Positions 56,722 through 64,000 of a stretch of 64,000 bases of DNA are shown piece by piece. Below the pieces are notes generated by a model. That model ran no database searches. It saw only the letters and a list, made by a program, of their open reading frames with translations, and was not told the DNA's origin. The position numbers were made by a program, and so were the translations under genes. How positions within the stretch are numbered: position 1 is the stretch's first letter; each line of letters begins with the position of its first letter. This DNA comes from Odobenus rosmarus divergens (lineage: Eukaryota > Chordata > Mammalia > Carnivora > Odobenidae), in contig NW_004451008.1 of the NCBI RefSeq assembly GCF_000321225.1, positions 1,012,511-1,076,510 of the forward strand, written 5' to 3'.

Positions 56722-56913
56722 GGGGCGCCTGGGTGGCTCAGGCAGCTAAGTGTCCGACTCTTGATTTCTGCTCAGGTCATGATTTCCGGGCAGTGAGATT
56801 GAACCCTGTTTTTGGGCTCTGCACTGGGCATGGAGACTGCTTAGAATTCTCTCTCTCCCTCTGCCTCTTTTCTCGAAAATGCATACATATATACATACAT
56901 ACATACATACATA
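56722..56913 (+). mobile_element. Carnivore tRNA-Lys SINE with (ACAT)n tail
   Basis: Sense SINE of the older type (CGACTCTTGATTTCTGCTC) whose tail is replaced by an (ACAT)n microsatellite at 56881-56912. ATTCCATAGT is duplicated on both sides. Confidence 0.95.
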
Positions 56914-57145
56914 AATTCCATAGTAACTGATCTATTTACACCAATTTTGGTGAGTTACATTTTAATAAAATTATTTTTATTGGAACATTATGTATTTCAT
57001 CCAGGTTTTCAAATTTAGTTGCATAGAGTTTATCAAAGTATTCTCTTATGTGTCAGATTCACAATGTCTGCACTGATTTCCTCTCAATTGTATCTCAATT
57101 AAATCAAAATTATATCTCATTTTATATAATTGTATTTTTCCTTTC

Positions 57146-57330
57146 CTGGGTGGCTCAGTTGGTTAAGCGTCTGCCTTTGGCTCAGGTCATGATCCCAGGG
57201 TCCTGGGATCGAGTCCCACATGGGGCTCCTTGCTCAGCAGGGAGCCTGCTTCTCCCTCTCCCTCTGCTCCTCCCCTCTGCTCTTACACACTCTCTCTCTG
57301 TCAAATAAATAAATAAAATCTTAAAAAAAT
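57146..57330 (+). mobile_element. Carnivore tRNA-Lys SINE, slightly 5'-truncated
   Basis: It begins CCTGGGTGGCTCAGTTGGTT, lacking the first few GGGCGC bases, and ends AAATAAATAAATAAAATCTT. TTTTTCCTTT occurs on both sides. Confidence 0.95.
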
Positions 57331-57339
57331 TTTTTTCCT

Positions 57340-57650
57340 TTTTTAAAAGTTTTTATTTTAATTCCAGTTAGTTAGCGTAGTGTTATATAGTTTCAGGTGT
57401 ACAATATAGTGATTCAACACTTCCATACATCACCCTGTGCTCATCATGACAAGTACATTCCTTAATCCCCATTACCTATTTAACCCATCCCTCCCCCGAT
57501 AACCATCAGATTGTTCTCTATAATTAAGAGTCTATTTCTTGCTTTCTCTCTCTCTTATTTTTTCCCCTTTGCTTGTTCATTTTGTTTCTTAAATTCCACA
57601 TAGGAGTGAAATCATATGATATTTTATTGCTTCCTACCTGCCCTGCAAAG
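57340..57650 (-). mobile_element. Carnivore L1 3' end
   Basis: TTTATTTTAATTCCAGTTAG, GTTTCAGGTGTACAATATAG, TCCTTAATCCCCATTACC, then TTAAATTCCACATAGGAGTG. It is the same family as the L1 at 49175. Confidence 0.88.
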
Positions 57651-57827
57651 CCCAATTTTGGGACCTTTAAAAAATACTCTGACTTTTTTTTCCTGATTTC
57701 AAATTCATAATTCAAAATATCTACTTTTTCTTTTATTATTCCTCTACTTTCCTTCTATTTATTTTATTGCTCTTTTTCTAACTTCTGAAGTTGGATGCTT
57801 ATTTCAATTTTTAAAATTCTTTTTTCA

Positions 57828-57995
57828 GGGGCACCTGGGTGGCTCAGTTGTTGAGCGTCTGCCTTCTGCTCGGATCATGATTCCAGGGTTCTGGGATCGA
57901 TCCCTGCGTGGGCTCCCTCTCCCACTCCCCCTGCTTGTGTTCTCTCTCTCACTGTCTCTCTCTCTGTCAAATAAATAAAAATCTTTAAAAAAATT
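57828..57995 (+). mobile_element. Carnivore tRNA-Lys SINE with internal deletion
   Basis: Sense SINE GGGGCACCTGGGTGGCTCAG. The GCTCCCTGCTC...CCTGCTTCTC segment is missing between TGCGTGGGCTCCC and TCTCCCACTCCC. It ends in an A tail with AAATTTTAAAAAATTTTAAA. Confidence 0.93.
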
Positions 57996-58518
57996 TTAAA
58001 AAATTTTAAAAATAAAATTATTTTTCTTTTATTAATGTAATAATTAGTGTGTACAATTTCTTCTGAACACTGCCATAGTTATAGCCCGTGGATTCTGATA
58101 TGAAATGTGATAATTATTATTTGTTTTAATACATTCAGCAATTTTAGTTTTGAATTCCTGTTTGACTCAAGAATTGTTTAAAAATTATAAAAATAAAATT
58201 TCCAGGTGGTAGGAGAATTTTGTTTTCAAATTTTATTATAAACATATGGTTTTTATTCTTTGTCATCAGAGATTGCTGTCTGTAGTATTTATTTAAAAAA
58301 TTCCTTGATGTTTTCTTGAGGTCTAATATGTAATCAATTTTCATGACTCTTTCCTTTTGTGGTTTCTTGGAAAGAGGGTGAGGTGTATTTTTTCCAAGAA
58401 GTTGAATTTGATATAAAATATAAGAATACATTATTAAGCTACTTCTACATCTTTCTTTATATTTATTCACTTAGAGTTCCTAAACTGAGATTAATAAAGT
58501 CTCTTTTTACTAATGCAT

Positions 58519-58707
58519 TTTTTTTTTTTTTAAGAGAGGGAGTGCACGAGTGCACAAGTGATGGGAGGGATGGAGGGAGAGAGAAAATCTTAATCAGGCT
58601 CCGTGCCCAGCACAGAGCCTCGGGCTTGGTCCCACAACCCTGAGACCATGACCTGAGCCAAAATCAAGAGTTGGATGCTTAACTGACTGAGCCAGCCAGG
58701 CATCCCT
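58519..58707 (-). mobile_element. Carnivore tRNA-Lys SINE, old
   Basis: Antisense SINE, diverged, ending GACTGAGCCAGCCAGGCATCCC. It is flanked by TTTACT(A/C)ATGCATTTTT duplications. Confidence 0.93.
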
Positions 58708-59379
58708 TTACTCATGCATTTTTAATCTATTTCTCCTAATAACTCCTGCAATTTTTATTTATGGATATTGATGTAATGTTACTTGGTGCACAGATATTCA
58801 TAATTATTATTTTTCCATTTATTTGTATGCCTTGTCATCATAAAGCACTCTGAGACATCTCATTTGATACCATTTTCTTTAAATTCATCTTATATGATAT
58901 GATAGTGATCTCTCTCCCTGTTGGTGTTTTTGTCTTTGCCTAGTATACATTTCCCACCATTTTATTTTCAGTTTCAAACCCCATTTTTTTAAGATCTCCT
59001 GTATACAATATTAAGTTGGTTCTGCTTTGTAATCTGATATGAAAGTCTTCTTAGCGGATTTAAATTTATTGCGATCAGCCGTGGTGTGCTGGAGCCTCTC
59101 ATACCAACTCACAAGTTTCTAACTCCACATTAAGTGGTATCAGATCTGTAGCTCGAAATTGGCCATGGGAGTTTTAGGTAGAAGCTAGACAAGAGCGGTG
59201 GAAGGAACACCCTGAGGCCGACCTAAGTCCTTGAAGGGGAATGATCGAGACCTGAGCTGGAGGCTAGGACAGTGGTAAATAGGTTACACAATAGAAGCCC
59301 AGGTGCACAACATCCTGACCTTGTGGCTTCCAAGACACTGGCGCTGACAGATCAAGAGCCGCGGGTGCAGAGCATGCAT

Positions 59380-59800
59380 GCTCCTCCTCTACTTCTGCCC
59401 CAGGGTAACCCCTAGGCTCATTATAATGCATTTACATTTTGGGTACCAGCCCGCCCCCAACCCCCATGGAGAAAGGCTGCCATGATGGTTCAGGTGCAAA
59501 CCTTGTAGGGTCAACAACTCCCTTCCCAACCTGTGGGAAGAGTCCCCCAAATGATGGGAAGCAGCCTCCATCAGAGACCATCCCACTGTATGTCACAGCT
59601 CCTCTTGGCCCAGAGAGATGAAACAAATACCCAATCCCAATTCATTTGGAGATCCTAGACTGGGACTAGAGCCAGTCCTGTTTTTTTCCAACCTGGAGAA
59701 TGTACTTTCGCTTTAATAACCTGCTTTGTGGTTGCTACTTTCCTTCTGGCTGTCTTTATTCCAGCGTGGATCCCCATGAAAATCTTCTCATGGGGAATCC
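59380..59800 (+). mobile_element. Possible retroviral LTR fragment
   Basis: GC-moderate sequence ends in a U3/R/U5-like run: CTTTCGCTTTAATAACCTGC, TTTGTGGTTGCTACTTTCC and TTCTGGCTGTCTTTATTCC. This resembles the polyA-signal and CT-rich U5 of gammaretrovirus-type LTRs. No internal gene remains next to it. Frames at 59389-59626 are low in content. Confidence 0.4.
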
Positions 59801-60600
59801 AAGGACAAAGACCTCCATTCACACAATGCAGACTCTCCCATCAGTAATAGTAGGAGTATGCACACCATGGAAATCAGCAAAAGCTACAAGTTAGGGTGTT
59901 TTGTTTTCCCAAGGACAGTTGTTAAGCATTTGCTAGCACACCACTGGCTATCAGTGATATGTTTAGGTTAATTCTGTGATACTATTCTATCTTATGTTTT
60001 TGTGTTTTACTATCTACTATGCAGTAAGTTTTGTACTCTTTTTTGAGTGTGCATGTGTAGTCTAATACTTTGGAAGTATTTATCATTGATCTAAAGAGTA
60101 CAGTTATAAACATAACTTAGGATAAAACTTTTAATCCTTCATCTGTTTAGACAGAATCTATTAACTCCCCACTGTGTGCAGTCACAAATTAGTATATTTC
60201 CTTTCTCTTCCCCCTCACGCCTCCATTCAATTTTAATTGCTATCTTTCTTAGCATTTACCTTTGTATTGCTAAATAAATTTCCATTATTTTTACTTGATT
60301 TCTACCAGCTTCCAACGATATCTTTTGTCCCCTGACTATAAAGGATGAGTGAATTCAGTGTTCGTTAGTACCTACTTATTCTCCAAATTCTTTTCTCAAA
60401 TCTGTTAGGTATGTCCTTTCCATATGGTAAGAATTATACGCTATAGAACCGTAAAGATGGACGGAAATTAAGACGGATGCTCTTGTGCTTCAGCAAGGCT
60501 TGACTTTAAACTGAACACATTTTTCTCTTCCACATTCTTGAAGCCTCTCCTTCCCCTTCACCTGTTTTTCTGTAGAATCCTTTGTTCCAGGAACTTGGTA
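59801..60600. other. Intergenic, nothing recognised
   Basis: AT-rich with no gene. Confidence 0.4.
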
Positions 60601-60880
60601 TTGATATTGACATCTCACTGACCTCAATGTATTAACTTGGTAAGGACACTGAGACCACCTTTGAAGACATGACAGACTCTGCCGGCAGCATTACCAGCTT
60701 CCTACTGAAACCACTCAGATCCTGCTTTTTCCTGTAAAACCCCTCAGCCTGTTTACCCCAGGCGGGCTTGCAATCTTGCAGGCATTAGCCTGCTGCAGCC
60801 TCCTTTGCCTGGCAATAACCTATTTCAGCTCAGAAGCACAGAGGTCGGTTTTCGACATGGCTATATTTTCTTTCCGCATT
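60601..60880 (+). repeat. Possible second LTR-like fragment
   Basis: TGTAAAACCCCTCAGCCTG, GCAGCCTCCTTTGCCTGGC and AATAACCTATTTCAGCTCAG have the layout of an LTR polyA/R/U5 region. Family and borders are unclear. Confidence 0.25.
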
Positions 60881-63260
60881 GTTACCATAATCCCCGCATT
60901 TGCTCTATCTTCATCTTACAGCAAAGTATCTTCAATCTCAGTGCTAAACCTGTGATTTTTTCATTTATTTCTTGGCTGAGGCAACTTCATCTTCCAATGT
61001 TTTCTACAAGAAGGGCTCATTAGATATTCAAAGTGTTCATTTCTTGCCTTTATACTTGAATGGCATTTTGAGTGAGTAAAATATTCCTTGGTTACCATTT
61101 ATCTTCTTGAGGGCATTATAAACGTTGCTCCACTATTTTTTGGTATGGGAATTTGCCTTAGGGAAATCTGAGGTCAGCCTTATTTTTTTTTTTCCTTGTA
61201 AATGAATTAACATTTTTGCATAGCTCCCGGAGGGATTCTTTGCCTTTGAAGTTTAGTAGCTTTGTGACAGTGTCTGTATCCCTCTGTCCTGTGTCATGGT
61301 GTGTCCTTTCAGTTTTGCAAATCAAATCTTCTTTTACAGGATTTTTAAAAATTAAATAATTTTCAAGTTGTTCAAAGTAACTATTTTTTTCCTGATAAAT
61401 GTTTTCCATATTCTGTTTGTTTTTCTTTTCCTCATTTGTTTTTATAGGATCTTTGCACAGATCTTTTGCAGTTCCTATTGGTAACCTTATTTTTGAGTCC
61501 GTGGTAAGTTTTTCCTATGCAGATATTTGCGGGAGGTTCACGGGGAGGTGGGGCCACACCTGTGTTTTAAGTGAGCACATATTTTCTTTTGAAGCTGAGT
61601 TTTAGGTATGAGTTTTGACAGGCTTTTTATCTCCCCAGTAATAGAAAATGGCTGCTATATGGCTTTTCACTTTGCAAGTCTCTCTTCTCCCGCAACCACC
61701 TGGGTAGACTCTTAGGTAAAATTATGTCTTGTCTGTATAATTCAACCTTGCCTCCTCCACTTTTCACATCAAAAGCGGGGCCAGGGAACCTGCCATTGTG
61801 TGCGCACTATATCCCTCAGTTATAAACAAAAGATTTTGGTTTTGCGGAGTGTGCTCTTATCCTTTGAAAATGTACCTGATGCTCTCTTTCTGAGCTCTGT
61901 AGCCCCCTTTCCACTTTCTGCCATACTCTTCACGTATTTCCAGTGCTTTTCCTAACCCTTCCTACTTTCTCCAGTTTTGTGACTAGATGTTTCAGCAATC
62001 TCCCTGTGTCTTGGAAGGAAGAGTTTGCACCTCTGCTTCTTATTTTGCTGGTTGCTTTAGGATGATTTCCAAGAAAAGGAAGAAATGGAAACGTCAAGCC
62101 CCATCTTCAAGCCAGAGGTCTTCTAACTAAATTCTTACTTCATTGGAGTTTTGTCAATTGCAGTTTCCAGCTTCCAGCCACGAGAACTTGATGGAGACTT
62201 GTTTTGATGCAGGCAGAGACAGCAGTATATGGGAGAAATGTGGCCAGAGAGATTTTCCAGAGGTGAATATTTATCTTACTGGATATTACCTTTTGAATAT
62301 CTAGTATGGTGAATCTTTGACCTTTGTCCTAGCAATGAGCCCTTCTAACCAGATAAATAGTCCTAGTCATAGCGTAAAGAGATAAAGGATGATTTTTCCC
62401 AGGTCCCCTCTTCCTTGTGTGATACATGTTATCTCAACCTTTGTTGTCTCCCTAGCTCTCATCTCCTTTGTGAGCCCCCTAAAAATCCCCTGTCCTCAGA
62501 AATGAACTTGATATAGCCCAAATCTTCTTCCAGTAATGGACTTCAACATTTCCTACCTCCTGAAAATACCTGAAATGAAACCATACAAAGACAATTTAGA
62601 TTTCGACATGGGAAGCAAAGCCCCACAATCTGCTTGTCCCGAAGAGATTTCTCCTCTTCAGAATCCTTCCTTGGCTGCTTCTTAGGGCAATAGATTTCCC
62701 CGTGTCATCAAACTAAGAATTCTTTTCCTATTTCTTCTGCATCAGATCCTCTGTTTCCTATGTGCTCGGGCCTTCCTCTTTGATTTGTCCTTATTTATTC
62801 TTTATTTATTCTCTTATTTTGGTGTAAAACACCTCCACCAGTAGCTTGCTAAGCATGAATGCAGAAGAGGAAAACAGTATTCTGAGACATTATATGTCAG
62901 AAAATATCTCTATTCTTCCCTCATTTTAATTAGAATATTGGCTGGGTATAGACGTCTAGGTTGGAAATAATTTTATCTCAGAATGTTGAAGACCTTACTC
63001 CATCTGCTAACTTCTAGAGCAGTTGTGGAGAAATTTGATGCGTATCTGATTCTTGAACTTGTGTCTGTAACTTCCTTTTCCCATCTCTGGGAAATTTTAT
63101 TATCTTTTCTTTATTATAAGCTGTTCTGAAATTTCATAATAATGTCTTATTGCGGTTCCTTTTAGAGTTAACGAACCACAATTTGGTGGATCACTTAAAT
63201 TAAGAAATTCATATTTTTCAGTTCTGGGAAATTATTTCTTTTTATAACTTTCTCTTTTGG
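60881..63260 (-). repeat. Old L1M-like tract
   Basis: Scattered antisense L1M phrases occur, such as TTGGCTGGGTATAGACGTC, AATTTTATCTCAGAATGTTG and GAAATTTTATTATCTTTTC at 62930-63110. Between 61.2 and 62.8 kb assignment is weak and no gene is seen. Confidence 0.45.
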
Positions 63261-63780
63261 GAACTTTTATTAATCAGATATTGACTCTCTTGGATTAAAT
63301 TTATTTTACTGTGGTAAGAACACTTAACATTAGAACACTAGAGCTTATTCATCTTGCTTAACTGAAACTTTATGCCTTTTGATTAGTATCTCCCCATTTC
63401 CTCCTCCCCAGCTCCTGGCAACCACCATTCCACTCTTTGATTCTATGAATTTGACTATTTTAGATACTTCAAATAAGTGGAATCATGCAGTATTTGTTAT
63501 TCTGTAACTGGCTTATTTTGCTTAGCATAATGTTCTCAAGGTTCATCCATGTTGTCACATATTGCAGATTTTCCATCTTTTTTAAGGTTGAGTTGTATTT
63601 CATTGTGTGTATACACCACATTTCCTTTATTCATTCATTCACCAACGGACTTTAAGGTCGTTTCCATTTCTTGGCTGTTGTGAATAGTGTGGTGGTGAAC
63701 ATAGGAGTGCTAGTATGTCTTTGAGGTCCTGATTTCAATTCTTTAGAATAAATACTCAGAAGTGGGACTGGTGAATCATA
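63261..63780 (-). mobile_element. L1M 3'-end fragment
   Basis: TTTACTGTGGTAAGAACAC, GGCAACCACCATTCCACTC, TTGCTTAGCATAATGTTC and GTTCATCCATGTTGTCAC are antisense L1M 3' UTR hallmarks. Confidence 0.85.
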
Positions 63781-63983
63781 TGGTAGGTAACTCTTCAATA
63801 TATATAAGTAACTCCTACAGCTAATTAGCAAAATGCCCCTAATAATCTGGTTAAAAATAGGCTGAGAGCTTAAATCCATATTTTGCCAAAGAAAACATAA
63901 GTTGGCCAACAAATATATTTTTTAAAAAAGTTTAACATCATTAATCATCAGGGAAATGCAAATTAAAAATGCAATGTGATACT
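63781..63983 (+). mobile_element. L1 3' fragment in the opposite orientation
   Basis: Sense L1 text: AACTCCTACAGCTAATTAGC, TTTTGCCAAAGAAAACATAAG, AATCATCAGGGAAATGC. It abuts the antisense L1 at 63780, so the pair is an inverted (twin-priming-like or independent) arrangement. Confidence 0.75.
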
Positions 63984-64000
63984 GGGGTGCCTGGGTGGCT
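63984..64000 (+). mobile_element. Carnivore tRNA-Lys SINE, cut by window end
   Basis: The last 17 bases, GGGGTGCCTGGGTGGCT, are the SINE head. Confidence 0.9.

Larger units (their letters stand above)
55800..59060 (-). mobile_element. Composite tract of old L1 ORF2/3' fragments
   Basis: An L1 3' end (TTTATTTTTTATTGAGATAT, AATTGGCATGTAACATTG) leads into ORF2-derived antisense text. Examples are TGCGTGAGCTTATTCTAGAGG, ATTGTTTAAAAATTATAAAA and TCTTGAGGTCTAATATGTAA. Four SINEs and a younger L1 3' end (57340-57650) are inserted. All frames are broken. Confidence 0.7.

Overview
This is a vertebrate nuclear window from an arctoid carnivore (bear, panda, seal or mustelid group). It contains about two dozen tRNA-Lys-derived carnivore SINEs. 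Their body (a head reading ctgggtggctcagttggtta, then CT-rich tracts, then AAATAAATAAAATCTT tails) looks like the panda/pinniped type rather than the SINEC_Cf type that dominates dog. Carnivore L1 3' ends and general mammalian fossils (MIR, L2, MER5A, Tigger, MaLR-like LTRs) fill most of the rest. There is no bacterial, phage, CRISPR or operon-like content.

Region 1 (1-8.2 kb) is the 3' end of ST6GAL1 on the + strand: the last three coding exons (1319-1417, 2539-2713, 5206-5447), intact splice sites, and a roughly 2.7 kb 3' UTR with an AATAAA at 8134-8139. They encode residues 236-406 of the Golgi beta-galactoside alpha-2,6-sialyltransferase, with the S, III and VS sialylmotifs intact.

Region 2 (8.2-51 kb) is intergenic. 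It holds a Tigger transposon split by a SINE (8.6-9.5 kb), a degenerate tandem-repeat block resembling an old L1 5' UTR (11.7-13.1 kb), and an L1 carrying two nested SINEs (15.0-16.0 kb). Further on come a rearranged L1 (18.4-21.2 kb), an LTR (26.6-27.0 kb), a long antisense L1 tract (27.4-30.6 kb), an RPL26 processed pseudogene (30.8-31.1 kb, minus), an L2, a MIR split by a SINE, an old L1 containing a MER5A, and a DNA-transposon fossil split by a younger L1 with clean target-site duplications.

Region 3 (about 51.1-52.1 kb) is an isolated CpG island, the only promoter-like GC-rich sequence after ST6GAL1. On the minus strand it carries a strong-Kozak 51-codon ORF followed by a splice-donor-like site. 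In human and mouse the next gene downstream of ST6GAL1 is RPL39L on the opposite strand, so the island may be that gene's promoter. I could not find an RPL39L coding sequence anywhere in the window.

Region 4 (52-64 kb) is a dense mosaic of minus-strand L1 fragments and SINEs with two LTR-like segments. No gene is seen there, and the window ends inside a new SINE. Repeat family names were assigned by eye from remembered consensus features, not by RepeatMasker. I found no convincing new multi-gene system; the CpG island with its small ORF is the best candidate for something not yet annotated.
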